A program made the position numbers and the translations under genes. The notes under the pieces are model-generated. The model was not told the origin of the DNA and ran no database searches. It saw only the letters and a list, made by a program, of their open reading frames with translations. From assembly GCF_947503855.1 (NCBI RefSeq), contig NZ_CANNFF010000009.1:1-64000 (forward strand): a stretch of DNA of 64,000 nt, in the 5' to 3' direction. This document shows, piece by piece, positions 43,190-53,440 of the stretch (positions are counted from its first letter, which is position 1; each line of letters starts with the position of its first letter). The DNA comes from an uncultured Polaribacter sp. Its GTDB lineage: Bacteria > Bacteroidota > Bacteroidia > Flavobacteriales > Flavobacteriaceae.

Positions 43190-44563
43190 ATGCTACAATT
43201 TAAAAAATTACTCGCTTTTATATTTTTAATATCCTCATTTGCAAATGCACAATATTTGGTGAACGCAACTATGACAAACACGGTAGATACAGATTGGGTT
43301 ATGTTATATAGAATAGAAGGCACAAGTCAACATTTTATTCAAAACACAACTATACAAAAAGATACTATTTTAATAGAAGGCCACAAGCAAGAAATTGGTT
43401 CTTTTCAATTTAATTTACCAGCGAGTACCAAAGTAGGTTCTTATAGAATAAATTACAGAACAAAAGAAGCAGGCTTTGTAGATTTTATTTTTAATAAAGA
43501 AAATATCCGTTTTACGTTTCATCCAGATTACCCAGAACAAACTGTTTTGTTTTCAGAATCTGATGAAAATATTGTGTATAGAAACTACCTTACACAAATC
43601 TCTAATGAACAACAAAGGTTAGATTCTTTGCAAATTACAGCCATTAGAAACCCTAACTTCGATCTTAAAACAGCCTACAAAAAAAGCTTAGCTACCATAA
43701 ATACAATACAAAGTAAATATTTAGATAGTACTAGAAATATGTATGTAAAACCTTTTATAAAGGCTACTTTAAGAGCAAATCCACCAGAAATTAAAACCAC
43801 TGTGCAAGACTACATGTCTAATATAACTAGTACTTTCTTTGATAATATGGATTTTTCTAACACAGCTCTTAAAAACTCCTCTTTTTTGGTTGATAGAATT
43901 ACCGATTATATTTTTTACATTAATTATTCTGATGATGCAGAAAAACAACAAAAAATTTATAAAAATTCTGTAGAAAAAGTGTTTACAAAAATTAATGATC
44001 CCATTTTTAAGAAAGATATTATTGAGTTTTTAATTGACCAATTTGAGCAAAATAGCAACATAAAAATGGTAGATCATTTGTTTAAAAACTATTTCGATAA
44101 ATTACCAGAAACCTTACAAAATAAAAAGTTTAAAGAAGAAAAACTAAAACTTTTAGCTACAAAAATTGGCAGAGTAGCACCTAACTTTTCTTGGACAGAA
44201 AATGGAAAAAAACTTGAATTAGCTAAGCTAAATGATGCCGAAAATTATGTGTTGGTTTTTTGGAGTACAAGTTGTTCTCATTGTTTGAAAGAAATACCTG
44301 TGTTACATAAATTTTTACAAGATAAAAACAATATTAAAGTTGTTGCTTTCTCTTTAGAAACAAATGATTTTGGTTGGAAAAATATGAAAGTAAACCTACC
44401 CAATTGGCATCATGTTTTGGGTTTAAATAAATGGGAAAACAAGATAGCAAGAACCTATAACATTAATGCAACACCTACTTATTTTGTATTAGATGCAAAC
44501 AAAAAAATTATTGCAAATCCAGAAGAACTAAAAGAATTAGAGGCTTTTATAGATAAACTTTAG
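43190..44563 (+). CDS. Exported thioredoxin-like protein (TlpA/ResA type)
   Basis: A 457-residue protein with signal peptide (KKLLAFIFLISSFANAQ). A DUF4369-like N-terminal beta domain (about 20-125), a long helical middle region, and a C-terminal thioredoxin fold (about 325-455) follow, with the redox motif STSCSHCLKEIPVL. The cis-proline segment NINATPTYFVLD is present. Such proteins reduce disulfides or act in cytochrome and envelope biogenesis in Bacteroidota. Convergent with yraN, 4 bp apart. Confidence 0.9.
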   Translation: MLQFKKLLAFIFLISSFANAQYLVNATMTNTVDTDWVMLYRIEGTSQHFIQNTTIQKDTILIEGHKQEIGSFQFNLPASTKVGSYRINYRTKEAGFVDFIFNKENIRFTFHPDYPEQTVLFSESDENIVYRNYLTQISNEQQRLDSLQITAIRNPNFDLKTAYKKSLATINTIQSKYLDSTRNMYVKPFIKATLRANPPEIKTTVQDYMSNITSTFFDNMDFSNTALKNSSFLVDRITDYIFYINYSDDAEKQQKIYKNSVEKVFTKINDPIFKKDIIEFLIDQFEQNSNIKMVDHLFKNYFDKLPETLQNKKFKEEKLKLLATKIGRVAPNFSWTENGKKLELAKLNDAENYVLVFWSTSCSHCLKEIPVLHKFLQDKNNIKVVAFSLETNDFGWKNMKVNLPNWHHVLGLNKWENKIARTYNINATPTYFVLDANKKIIANPEELKELEAFIDKL

Positions 44564-44567
44564 CGTT

Positions 44568-44927
44568 TTAGAAATACAAAAAAGCATCTTCTAAATGATC
44601 AATTTTTGTATGGTTTTGCTGATGCACAATTGCGATAATATCAAAACGAACCTCTACATCTAACTCTTTTTGAGTAACATAATAATCTATGGCACTTACC
44701 ATTAATTTAATTTTTTTTGGTTTTACAGCATCTTGTGGTTCTTCAAAAAAATTGGTAGATCTTGTTTTTACTTCTACAGCCACTAAAACATCTTTTTTTA
44801 TGGCAATAATATCTACTTCAGCTTTTAAATAACGGTAATTTTTTTCTAAGATTTTATAATCGTTTTTAATTAAAAAATCGATAGCTAGTTGTTCTCCTTT
44901 TTTACCAAGATCATTATGTTGCGCCAT
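44568..44927 (-). CDS. YraN/UPF0102 family nuclease-like protein
   Basis: A 119-residue protein with the endonuclease-like fold of UPF0102: GKKGEQLAIDFLIKNDYKILEKNYR at the start, then AEVDIIAIKKDVLVAVEVKTRS containing the D-(E)xK nuclease-type residues. RFDIIAIV follows at the end. Length is normal. The biological role of the family is unproven; a DNA repair or uptake role is often suggested. Confidence 0.9.
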   Translation of the reverse strand: MAQHNDLGKKGEQLAIDFLIKNDYKILEKNYRYLKAEVDIIAIKKDVLVAVEVKTRSTNFFEEPQDAVKPKKIKLMVSAIDYYVTQKELDVEVRFDIIAIVHQQNHTKIDHLEDAFLYF

Positions 44928-45056
44928 AATTTAGTATTCGGTTTTCAATTATAATATTTAGTTAGTTTTAAATATAAAATGTAATTAAACTTCCAAAGTG
45001 TTAATTTACAGTTTATTATTTACTTTTTACAAGATTAAAAGTATTGTAAGAAAACT

Positions 45057-45089
45057 AGACCCCACAAGTTTTTAAAACTTGTGGGATCT
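45057..45089. repeat. REP-like perfect dyad downstream of the S66 peptidase gene
   Basis: Two 16-bp arms (AGACCCCACAAGTTTT and AAAACTTGTGGGATCT) flank a single T, with 15 of 16 positions pairing. It lies just past the stop of the 45097 gene. It may act as a terminator, but similar 'cacaagttttnaaaacttgtg' dyads are interspersed repeats in flavobacterial genomes (recognised from memory). Confidence 0.6.
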
Positions 45090-45096
45090 GTTTTTT

Positions 45097-46086
45097 TTAT
45101 TTTATAAAAGTAACTGAATATTGTTTATTACTACCTAATAACTGAACATCTCTCCCAAAAATTATAGCTCTATTATCGGCTTCGTGTCCTACAGGAAAAT
45201 TAAAAAATACAGGAACATCTGCTGGAATTACCTCTAAAATTAATTGCTCTATAGAACTCCCCCATTTTGTAGTATTCTTTTTAATCAAACTCATATCGCC
45301 TACAATTACCGCTTTTACATTGGTAAAATAATTAGCACGTTTTAAGCTTTGCAACATTCTATCAATAGCATATTTGTACTCACCAATTTCTTCTATAAAC
45401 AAAATTTTACCAGCTGTGTTTAACTGACTTTTAGAGCCCAACATAGAAGTTAAAATTGCCAAATTACCACCTATCAATTGTCCGTTAATTTTAACATCAA
45501 CTTCACCTCTATTGTATTTTGAGGCTTTTACTGAGTATGTAATTTCTTCTCCAAAAAGTGCTTTTTTAAAACTAGCAACGGTTTTTATAATTTCTTCTGG
45601 TTTTTCTTGTAAACTAGTTGCCATCATTGCATGTAAAGTTTCTACACCTAAGTTATGTATGTGATTATGAAACGCTGTAATGTCAGAATAACCAATAATC
45701 CATTTTGGGCTTTTTAAAAACTGTGTGTAATCTAATTTATCTAATATTCTAACAGAACCATAACCCCCTCTTGCTGCCCAAATTGCTTTAATATTTGGGT
45801 TATCTAAAGCCTCTTGAAAATCTTGAAAACGTTGTAAATCTGTACCTGCAAAATGATGGTTTTGCACATAAATATGTTTTCCTAAAACCACATGTAAACC
45901 CCAACTTTCTGCCAATTTTTTCGCTTTTTCTATGGTTGCTTGTCTGTTTTTTAAAATGCCTGCTGGTGCAACAATAGCTATAGAATCTCCAAGTGTTAAA
46001 TAAGCTGGTCTTTGTAATGTTTCTTGTGCTTTTACAGAGGAGAAAAAAATCGATAAAAAAGCTGTTAATACTATAAATTTCTTCAA
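45097..46086 (-). CDS. S66 family LD-carboxypeptidase, exported
   Basis: A 329-residue protein with signal peptide (KKFIVLTAFLSIFFSSVKAQ) and the S66 serine peptidase fold. The nucleophile serine is in IIGYSDITAFHNH (about 134-146), the glutamate in ILFIEEIGEYKYAIDRML (about 228-245) and the histidine in FNFPVGHEADNRAI (about 295-308). AARGGYGSVRILD is the family's oxyanion region. LD-carboxypeptidases trim the terminal D-alanine of peptidoglycan tetrapeptides during recycling. Export to the periplasm is typical of Bacteroidota members. Confidence 0.93.
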   Translation of the reverse strand: MKKFIVLTAFLSIFFSSVKAQETLQRPAYLTLGDSIAIVAPAGILKNRQATIEKAKKLAESWGLHVVLGKHIYVQNHHFAGTDLQRFQDFQEALDNPNIKAIWAARGGYGSVRILDKLDYTQFLKSPKWIIGYSDITAFHNHIHNLGVETLHAMMATSLQEKPEEIIKTVASFKKALFGEEITYSVKASKYNRGEVDVKINGQLIGGNLAILTSMLGSKSQLNTAGKILFIEEIGEYKYAIDRMLQSLKRANYFTNVKAVIVGDMSLIKKNTTKWGSSIEQLILEVIPADVPVFFNFPVGHEADNRAIIFGRDVQLLGSNKQYSVTFIK

Positions 46087-46176
46087 AATTTGTTTTATTT
46101 CTTGGTGCTATAAGTCAAAATATTGTATGAATGTAAATGTATCAATTTTCAATCGATTTTAAAATTTTGTTTTTCG

Positions 46177-46184
46177 TACTTTTG
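46177..46184 (+). promoter_or_regulatory. -7 promoter box of metG
   Basis: TACTTTTG matches TAnnTTTG and lies 26 nt upstream of the metG ATG at 46211. No proper -33 TTG at 19 bp is seen. Confidence 0.45.
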
Positions 46185-46210
46185 CACAGCAAAATAAATA
46201 CACAAATCAC

Positions 46211-48292
46211 ATGAGTGCTCCAAAAAGATATACAATTACAGCAGCTTTACCTTATACAAATGGCCCAATACACATTGGGCATTTAGCAGGTGTTTACGTA
46301 CCAGCAGACATTTATGCACGTTATTTACGTTTAACTGGTAAAGATGTAGCCTACATTTGTGGTTCAGATGAACATGGAGTTGCCATACCAATGAGAGCTA
46401 AAAAAGAGGGCGTTTCTCCACAAGATATTATCGATAAATATCATGGTATTATTAAAAAATCTTTTGCAGATTTTGGTATTTCTTTTGATAATTATTCTAG
46501 AACTTCAGAAAAAATACATCATGAAACTGCCTCTCAGTTTTTTATAGATTTATACAATAAAAAAGAATTTACAGAAGAAACTACAGCACAATTGTATGAT
46601 GCTGAAGCAGATCAATTTTTAGCAGATCGTTTTGTGGTAGGTACCTGTCCAAAATGTGGGTTTGAGGAAAGTTATGGAGACCAATGTGAAAACTGTGGAA
46701 CAAGCCATAATGCAACAGATTTAATCAACCCAAAATCTGCAATTACAGGTAATGTACCTACTGTAAAAGAAACAAAACATTGGTTTTTACCTTTAGATAG
46801 GCACGAAGAATTTTTACGTGAATGGGTTTTAAAAGGGCATAAAAAAGACTGGAAACCCAATGTTTACGGACAAGTAAAATCTTGGGTAGAAGATGGTTTG
46901 CGACCAAGAGCAGTAACTAGAGATTTAGATTGGGGAATTCCTGTACCTTTAAGAAACGCAGAAGGTAAAGTATTGTATGTTTGGTTTGATGCGCCTATTG
47001 GTTACATTTCATCTACCAAAGAATGGGCTGCAAGAGAAGGTAAAAATTGGGAAGACTACTGGAAAAAAGACGATACCAAATTGGTGCATTTTATTGGGAA
47101 AGACAATATTGTTTTTCACTGTATTATTTTTCCTAGTATGTTAAAAGCACATGGTGATTATATTTTACCTGATAATGTACCAGCCAACGAATTTTTAAAT
47201 TTAGAAGGCAACAAATTATCAACCTCTAAAAATTGGGCAGTTTGGTTGCATGAGTATTTAGAAGAGTTTCCAAATCAACAAGATGTTTTAAGATACACTC
47301 TAACCGCAAATGCACCAGAAAGTAAAGACAACGATTTTACTTGGAAAGATTTTCAAGCAAAAAACAACAACGAATTGGTAGCTATTTTTGGTAATTTTAT
47401 CAATAGAGTTGTGGTGTTAACCAACAAATATTATGCTGGTATCGTACCAGAACCAAATGATTTTACAGAGATTGACACTGCTATTTTAGACAGCGTAAAA
47501 GAGTTTCCTAATAGTATTGGTAAGTCTATAGAACGCTACAGATTTAGAGAGGCGTCTCAAGAATTAATGAATTTAGCCAGACTAGGAAACAAATATTTAG
47601 CAGATGAAGAGCCTTGGAAAGTTATAAAAGTTGATGAAGAACGTACTAAAACCATTATGTATGTTGCGTTGCAAATTGCATCTGCATTGGCTGTAGTTTC
47701 TGAGCCCTTTTTACCTTTTACATCAACTAAATTAAAAAACATTTTAAATATTAGTTCGAGTGATTCGACACAGGAGAATGCTATAAAAAATTCTTGGAAA
47801 GACGTAACAGAAAAAGATATTTTACTTCCTGCAAACCACCAAATAAACAAAGCGGAATTATTATTTTCTAAAATTGAAGACAAAACTATTGATTTTCAAT
47901 TAGAAAAATTAGAAGCTACAAAATTAGCAAACGAACAAGAAAATAAAGTAGTAGAACCTCAAAAAGAAACTGTAGAATTTGACGATTTTACCAAAATAGA
48001 TATTAGAATTGGTACCATTTTAGAAGCCGAAAAAGTAGCTAAAACTAAAAAGCTATTAAAACTTAAGGTTGATGTTGGTATTGATACAAGAACCATTGTT
48101 TCGGGTATTGCAGAAAGCTTTGCTCCAGAGGATATTATTGGGCAACAAGTTTCTGTATTGGTAAATTTAGCTCCAAGAAAAATTAGAGGTGTAGAAAGCC
48201 AAGGCATGATTTTAATGACAGACACACCTGATGGGAAATTGGCTTTTATAGAACCAGAAAAAGTAGTTAAAAACGGACAGGAGGTTAGTTGA
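46211..48292 (+). CDS. metG: Methionyl-tRNA synthetase
   Basis: A 693-residue class I synthetase. The HIGH signature is in [10 protein letters not shown] (about 18-27), the zinc knuckle is at about 145-163 ([17 protein letters not shown]), and the KMSKS-like loop is NKLSTSK (about 334-340). The C-terminal EMAP/tRNA-binding domain is at about 592-690 ([20 protein letters not shown]). This is the long form with appended tRNA-binding domain. Its stop codon overlaps the next ATG in TGATG, so the downstream HDAC-like gene is translationally coupled. Confidence 0.98.
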   Translation: MSAPKRYTITAALPYTNGPIHIGHLAGVYVPADIYARYLRLTGKDVAYICGSDEHGVAIPMRAKKEGVSPQDIIDKYHGIIKKSFADFGISFDNYSRTSEKIHHETASQFFIDLYNKKEFTEETTAQLYDAEADQFLADRFVVGTCPKCGFEESYGDQCENCGTSHNATDLINPKSAITGNVPTVKETKHWFLPLDRHEEFLREWVLKGHKKDWKPNVYGQVKSWVEDGLRPRAVTRDLDWGIPVPLRNAEGKVLYVWFDAPIGYISSTKEWAAREGKNWEDYWKKDDTKLVHFIGKDNIVFHCIIFPSMLKAHGDYILPDNVPANEFLNLEGNKLSTSKNWAVWLHEYLEEFPNQQDVLRYTLTANAPESKDNDFTWKDFQAKNNNELVAIFGNFINRVVVLTNKYYAGIVPEPNDFTEIDTAILDSVKEFPNSIGKSIERYRFREASQELMNLARLGNKYLADEEPWKVIKVDEERTKTIMYVALQIASALAVVSEPFLPFTSTKLKNILNISSSDSTQENAIKNSWKDVTEKDILLPANHQINKAELLFSKIEDKTIDFQLEKLEATKLANEQENKVVEPQKETVEFDDFTKIDIRIGTILEAEKVAKTKKLLKLKVDVGIDTRTIVSGIAESFAPEDIIGQQVSVLVNLAPRKIRGVESQGMILMTDTPDGKLAFIEPEKVVKNGQEVS

Positions 48293-49194
48293 TGCTAAAA
48301 ATAGCATATCATCCAATATATAAACATCCATTGCCAGCAAACCATCGTTTTCCTATGGAAAAATATGATTTGCTGCCACAACAATTAATGCACGAAGGTA
48401 CTTGCAAACCTGCAAACTTTTTTGAGCCCAAAACACCTAATAACAAACATTTTTTTACGGTTCATACTCCTGAGTATTTTTTCGATTTATTAAATATTAC
48501 ACTTTCTCAAAAAGCAGCTAGAAAAATTGGTTTCCCTTTATCTGAAATACTTATAGAAAGAGAAATGATGATTGCAGAGGGCACTATGAAAGCCTCTGAA
48601 TTTGCTTTAAAATACGGAATTGCCATGAATATTGCTGGAGGTACACATCATGCATTTTCTAATAGAGGAGAGGCTTTTTGTATGTTAAATGACCAAGCTA
48701 TTGGTGCAAAATATTTGCAAAATAAAGGTTTAGCAACAAAAATTTTAATCGTAGACTTAGATGTACATCAAGGAAACGGTACTGCAGAAATTTTTCAAAA
48801 AGACGATACTGTTTTTACATTTTCTATGCATGGTAAAAGCAATTATCCTTTTGTTAAAGAAAAATCAGATTTAGACATCGCTTTAGAAAACAACACAAAA
48901 GACCAGCAATATTTATCCATTTTAAAAGAGATTTTACCAAAAATTATTTACCAAGAAAAACCAGATTTTATCTATTATCTATGTGGTGTAGATGTTTTAG
49001 AGACAGATAAATTGGGTAAATTAAGCATGACTGTAAATGGCTGTAAAGAAAGAGATCAATTTGTGTTAGAAACCTGTTTTAAAAATAAAATTCCTGTCAT
49101 GTGTTCTATGGGTGGTGGCTACTCTCCAGATATTAAAACCATTGTAAATGCACACGCAAACACGTTTAGATTGGCTCAAGATATTTATTTTTAA
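48292..49194 (+). CDS. Histone deacetylase family (acetoin utilization-like) deacetylase
   Basis: A 300-residue arginase/deacetylase-fold protein starting at ATG 48292, just after an AGGAGG-like sequence unusual in this genome. Zinc-site residues lie in VDLDVHQGNGTAEIF (about 160-174) and LCGVDVLETDKLG (about 232-244). Other family signatures are NIAGGTHHAF (about 118-127) and TFSMHGKSNYPF. Bacterial members remove acetyl groups from lysines or small amines; the substrate is unknown. Confidence 0.92.
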   Translation: MLKIAYHPIYKHPLPANHRFPMEKYDLLPQQLMHEGTCKPANFFEPKTPNNKHFFTVHTPEYFFDLLNITLSQKAARKIGFPLSEILIEREMMIAEGTMKASEFALKYGIAMNIAGGTHHAFSNRGEAFCMLNDQAIGAKYLQNKGLATKILIVDLDVHQGNGTAEIFQKDDTVFTFSMHGKSNYPFVKEKSDLDIALENNTKDQQYLSILKEILPKIIYQEKPDFIYYLCGVDVLETDKLGKLSMTVNGCKERDQFVLETCFKNKIPVMCSMGGGYSPDIKTIVNAHANTFRLAQDIYF

Positions 49195-49211
49195 ATCTTT
49201 GTTTTAATAAA

Positions 49212-51428
49212 CTATCCCAAAATAGAACTCTTTTTTAAATCATTAATAAAAGGTTGCTTATATATACGTTTTCCTAAAGCTGCATTAATTGCATTGGCAA
49301 CAGCACCTCCTGCAGGTGGTAAACCTGGTTCTCCTAAACCTGTTGGCGATAATTCATTTTGTACAAAATGAACCTCAACTTTTGGTGTTTCTTGCATTCT
49401 AATAAGTCTGTAGCTATCAAAATTTTTAGACTGCGGTTTTCCATCTTTAAAAGCAAAATCAGCATACATTGCGTGTCCAATACCATCAATTACTCCACCT
49501 TCTACTTGGTTTTTTGCACCTGTTGGATTTACTACAACTCCACAATCTACAGCTACTGTTACTTTTTTAATTACAGGTTTACCATCTTGTAAAACAAGAT
49601 CTGCAATCTCTGCAACATGAGTGTTATGGCTGTAATAAGCTGCAAAACCTTGGTAAACTCCATTTGATGATTTTCCCCAATTTCCTTTTTGTCTTACAAG
49701 TTTGATAACATCTTCCATTCTTTTACCAGAATATTGAATTTTCTTATCGGTAGTATTTTTTACTTTTTGTAATAAATTTAAACGTAATTGAATAGGATCT
49801 ACTTTTAATTCTGTAGCTAATTCATCAAAAAAACTTTGTTCTGCAAATGCTAAAAAATTGGTATAAGGTGCTCTCCAAGCTCCTGTGGTTATGTTTGAAT
49901 TATAGGTTGCAGATTCTACTTTAATATTAGGTATACATCCTGCTGGAAAAAAGTTTGAAATAGCACCATACATACCACCATTCATGGCTGCTTCTTTTAA
50001 ATGATAACCCGTTATTTTGCCACCTTTTAATGATGCTTTAATGCTATACTTTACAGAAGGTTTGTAAATACCAGTAGTCATATCATCTTCTCGGGTAGAA
50101 ACCATTTTTATTGGTTTTTTTACTTTGTCTGAAATTTCTGCAGCTTCTATAGCAAAATCAGCATATAATCTTCTACCAAAGCCACCTCCCATTCTGGTCA
50201 TCTCTACGCTAATTTCTTCTTTTTTTCTATCTAAAAGAACTGCTACCGATTTTTGAACTTCAGCTGGTGTTTGCGTGGGTCCCACCAAATCTATTTTAGC
50301 AGCAGTTACATTGGCATAAAAATTCATGGGTTCCATACAATTATGAGGTAAAAAAGGAGAAGAATAAACTCTTTCTATTACAGTATCTGCTTCTTTAAAC
50401 GCTTTTGTTAAGTTACCATCTTCTCTTAGTACTTTGGTTTTTTTACGATCTAAAAGACTGGTTAGTTTTTGATGATGCAATTCTGTACTTTCTAATTGAG
50501 AAGTGTCTTTCCAAATTGCTTTTATTGCTTTTTTGGCTTTTATAGCTGCCCAAGTAGACGTTGCTAATACAACTACTTTATCACTTTCACTTAAAGCTAC
50601 TGTCCAACTTACATAACCTTTATCTAAAAATTTTCTAGCTTTATCACCAATTGTTATTACATCTACAACACCAGAAATATTTTTGGCTTGAGTAGCATCA
50701 AAAGAAGCTAAAACTTGCCCAAAAGAAGGGGGTCTTAAAACAGATGCATACAACATGCCTTCTGTTTTGTAATCCAAACCAAATAATGGTTTTCCTGTAA
50801 TAATTTTATCAATATCTACATTAATGGCATCTTTACCAATAATGCTAAAATCTTTTATTTCTTTTAGTTTTACTTTTTCTGGAACTTCTAATAACGCAGC
50901 TTCTTTTACAACATCTCCATAGCCTAATGTTTCTCCATTTGCATTGGTAATAGTTCCTTTTGATGCTTTTAATGTAGATGCATTTACCTTCCATTTATTT
51001 GCAGCTGCTGTTACCAACATTTGTTTTGCTGTGGCACCTGTTTGTCTTAAAACATTCCAGTTAGATCTAATTGATTGACTACCACCTGCAATTTGTCTTT
51101 TATAATTTTTAATATCCAAAACTCCTTGAGCTACTGTTACATTTTTCCATTCTACATCAAGTTCTTCTGCAATTATCATGGGCATAGATGTTTTTACACC
51201 TTGCCCAATTTCTGGATTTGGAGAAAAAATAGTTACATAGCCTTTGTCTGAAATTTTAATGTAAGCATTAAAATCGTTAAAATTTAGGCTAGCAATATCT
51301 TCAGGCATTTTCGCTTCTGGTTTGCAAGCTGTTAAAAAATTGAAACCAATTAGCATACCTCCACTTGCTAAAACAGATGTTTTTAAAAAGTTTCTTCTAC
51401 TAAAATTATCGTTTTTATGAAGTTTCAT
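49212..51428 (-). CDS. Molybdopterin-binding subunit of a xanthine dehydrogenase-family oxidoreductase
   Basis: A 738-residue large subunit similar to isoquinoline 1-oxidoreductase (IorB). The N-terminus carries a twin-arginine signal (FSRRNFLKTSVLASGGMLIG), so the folded enzyme is exported. Cofactor-binding segments include MTRMGGGFGRR (about 413-423), GAWRAPYTNF (about 521-530) and the C-terminal GLGEPGLPPAGGAVANAI containing the catalytic glutamate. It begins one base after the iron-sulfur subunit gene ends. Substrate is probably an aldehyde or N-heterocycle. Confidence 0.92.
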   Translation of the reverse strand: MKLHKNDNFSRRNFLKTSVLASGGMLIGFNFLTACKPEAKMPEDIASLNFNDFNAYIKISDKGYVTIFSPNPEIGQGVKTSMPMIIAEELDVEWKNVTVAQGVLDIKNYKRQIAGGSQSIRSNWNVLRQTGATAKQMLVTAAANKWKVNASTLKASKGTITNANGETLGYGDVVKEAALLEVPEKVKLKEIKDFSIIGKDAINVDIDKIITGKPLFGLDYKTEGMLYASVLRPPSFGQVLASFDATQAKNISGVVDVITIGDKARKFLDKGYVSWTVALSESDKVVVLATSTWAAIKAKKAIKAIWKDTSQLESTELHHQKLTSLLDRKKTKVLREDGNLTKAFKEADTVIERVYSSPFLPHNCMEPMNFYANVTAAKIDLVGPTQTPAEVQKSVAVLLDRKKEEISVEMTRMGGGFGRRLYADFAIEAAEISDKVKKPIKMVSTREDDMTTGIYKPSVKYSIKASLKGGKITGYHLKEAAMNGGMYGAISNFFPAGCIPNIKVESATYNSNITTGAWRAPYTNFLAFAEQSFFDELATELKVDPIQLRLNLLQKVKNTTDKKIQYSGKRMEDVIKLVRQKGNWGKSSNGVYQGFAAYYSHNTHVAEIADLVLQDGKPVIKKVTVAVDCGVVVNPTGAKNQVEGGVIDGIGHAMYADFAFKDGKPQSKNFDSYRLIRMQETPKVEVHFVQNELSPTGLGEPGLPPAGGAVANAINAALGKRIYKQPFINDLKKSSILG

Positions 51429-51429
51429 G

Positions 51430-51888
51430 TTATGAGTTTTTAGATGCTAATTTTACTGCTTTTTCTATTCTGTTATAAGACGCACATCTGCAAATATTAC
51501 CATGCATCGCTTCTCTAATTTCGTTTTCAGAAGGATTTTTATTTTCTTCTAAAAAAGCAGCAGCTGTCATTATTTGCCCTGATTGACAATAACCGCATTG
51601 TGGAACATCTATTTCTTTCCAAGCTTCTTGAACAGGATGTTTGCCATCTTTAGACAAGCCTTCTATGGTTGTTATTTTTGTATCATCTAAAATAGAAACT
51701 TGCATTTGACAGCTTCTTGTAGCAACGCCATCTATATGTACTGTACAAGCACCACATTGTGCAATACCACAGCCAAATTTTGTGCCTACCAAATTTAATT
51801 CGTCTCTTAAAACCCAAAGTAAGGGTGTATCTGCATCTGCAGAAACAGAAACTTGTTTTCCGTTAACATTTAAAATATAGTTTGCCAT
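51430..51888 (-). CDS. 2Fe-2S subunit of a xanthine dehydrogenase-family oxidoreductase
   Basis: A 152-residue IorA-like small subunit. The N-terminal plant-ferredoxin cluster is bound by CGIAQCGACTVHID plus a later Cys in RSCQM. The second helical domain binds the other 2Fe-2S cluster through CGYCQSGQ and GNICRCASY. It lacks its own signal and probably travels with the Tat-exported large subunit. First gene of the two-gene operon. Confidence 0.95.
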   Translation of the reverse strand: MANYILNVNGKQVSVSADADTPLLWVLRDELNLVGTKFGCGIAQCGACTVHIDGVATRSCQMQVSILDDTKITTIEGLSKDGKHPVQEAWKEIDVPQCGYCQSGQIMTAAAFLEENKNPSENEIREAMHGNICRCASYNRIEKAVKLASKNS

Positions 51889-52024
51889 AAAAAGTTGGTT
51901 TTTAATTGATTGCTCTAAGTTACAAAAAATTACATTTTTTTTAATTAAAGTGTTTTTTTATACTAAATTTAACAAAAAAGTAATTTTAGATTAAACTTTA
52001 TATACACATTAAAGTCTAAGGATT

Positions 52025-53401
52025 ATGAAAGCAAAACACATACAACATTTATATAACAGAGTGGGTTTTGGTATTACTCCCAATGAATTAGAGCGTTTGT
52101 CTAACAAAAACAAACGTGAAATTATAGATGAAGTTTTTACAAATTCATCTAAAACTAGCCCTTTAAAAGCAGATATATCTTTCTTAAAAGATATAAAACC
52201 TGGCGATTTAAAGATCAAAGAAAAAAGACAAGAACTTCAAAAAATTAGTAGGAAAAAAATACAAAAATTCTCGATTTCTTGGATGGAAAGGATTTTAAAT
52301 CCTTCTGAAGTTTTTAGAGAAAAAATGACGCTTTTTTGGGCAAATCATTTTGTTAGCGAAAGTAGAAACAACATTCTTTTTACTCAGAATTATAACAACT
52401 TACTTAGAGAAAATGCATTTGGAAATTTTAGAGATTTTACCAAGAAAATCTCTAAAGATGCTTCTATGTTAGGCTATTTAAACAACAAACAAAATCGTAA
52501 AAAAAGCCCAAATGAAAATTTTGCAAGAGAATTGATGGAGCTTTTTACCTTAGGCCAAGGAAATTATACAGAAACAGATATTAAAGAATCTGCAAGAGCT
52601 TTTACAGGATATAGCCATAATTTTAGAGGTAAATTTTTAATGAGAAAAAGACATCATGATGAAAATGAAAAAACATTTTTTAAAAAAACAGGCAATTTTA
52701 ATGGTGATAATATTATTGATATCATTTTAGAACAACAACAATGTGCTCGTTTTATTTCAGAAAAAATATATCGCTTTTTTGTAAATGAAAACATAAATAA
52801 AGAACATGTTGCTGCAATGACTGCCGTTTTTTACAAAGATTATGATATTGAAAAATTAATGCGTTTTGTTTTACAGTCTAATTGGTTTTATGATGATGAA
52901 AACATAGGCACTAAAATAAAGTCGCCCATGGAATTTTTAGCAGGTATACATCAAGTAATTCCTTACCAATTTGAAAGACCTAAACAAGCTTTATTAATGC
53001 AACGTTTATTAGGCCAAACTTTGTTAAGACCACCAAATGTGGCTGGCTGGAAAACAGGTAGAAATTGGATTGATACTAATACAATGGTTAGGCGTTTGCG
53101 TTTGGCTTCTATCTTATTAAATAATGCAGCAATTACCTATTCAGATACTGGAGATGAGGAAACAATGCTTACTGATTTAACTACTAAAAAGTTAAAAAGA
53201 AAAACGTTTATTAAAACAAAAACAGATTGGAATGCTTTTGAAAAAAACTATAAAAAAATAGATAATAAAGGGATGATTTCTTTGATAATATCATCACAAA
53301 TAAATAAAGGTACAGCACAAATGCTATCGGACAATTTAGACATTCCAAAAAAGGATTTCTGCGTTCAATTAATGTCTATTCCAGAATATCAACTTTGTTA
53401 A
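52025..53401 (+). CDS. DUF1800 family protein
   Basis: A 458-residue protein of the DUF1800 family, beginning HIQHLYNRVGFGITPNELE and containing FWANHFV, NENFARELMELFTLGQGNYTE (about 159-179) and LRPPNVAGWKTGRNWID (about 338-354). It has no clear signal peptide. DUF1800 and DUF1501 genes are found side by side across many bacteria and are presumed to work together in an exported system of unknown function. The DUF1501 gene follows about 40 bp later. Confidence 0.92.
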   Translation: MKAKHIQHLYNRVGFGITPNELERLSNKNKREIIDEVFTNSSKTSPLKADISFLKDIKPGDLKIKEKRQELQKISRKKIQKFSISWMERILNPSEVFREKMTLFWANHFVSESRNNILFTQNYNNLLRENAFGNFRDFTKKISKDASMLGYLNNKQNRKKSPNENFARELMELFTLGQGNYTETDIKESARAFTGYSHNFRGKFLMRKRHHDENEKTFFKKTGNFNGDNIIDIILEQQQCARFISEKIYRFFVNENINKEHVAAMTAVFYKDYDIEKLMRFVLQSNWFYDDENIGTKIKSPMEFLAGIHQVIPYQFERPKQALLMQRLLGQTLLRPPNVAGWKTGRNWIDTNTMVRRLRLASILLNNAAITYSDTGDEETMLTDLTTKKLKRKTFIKTKTDWNAFEKNYKKIDNKGMISLIISSQINKGTAQMLSDNLDIPKKDFCVQLMSIPEYQLC

Positions 53402-53440
53402 ACTTTCGATTTTTAATTGAAAAATCATAAAACTAAAATT

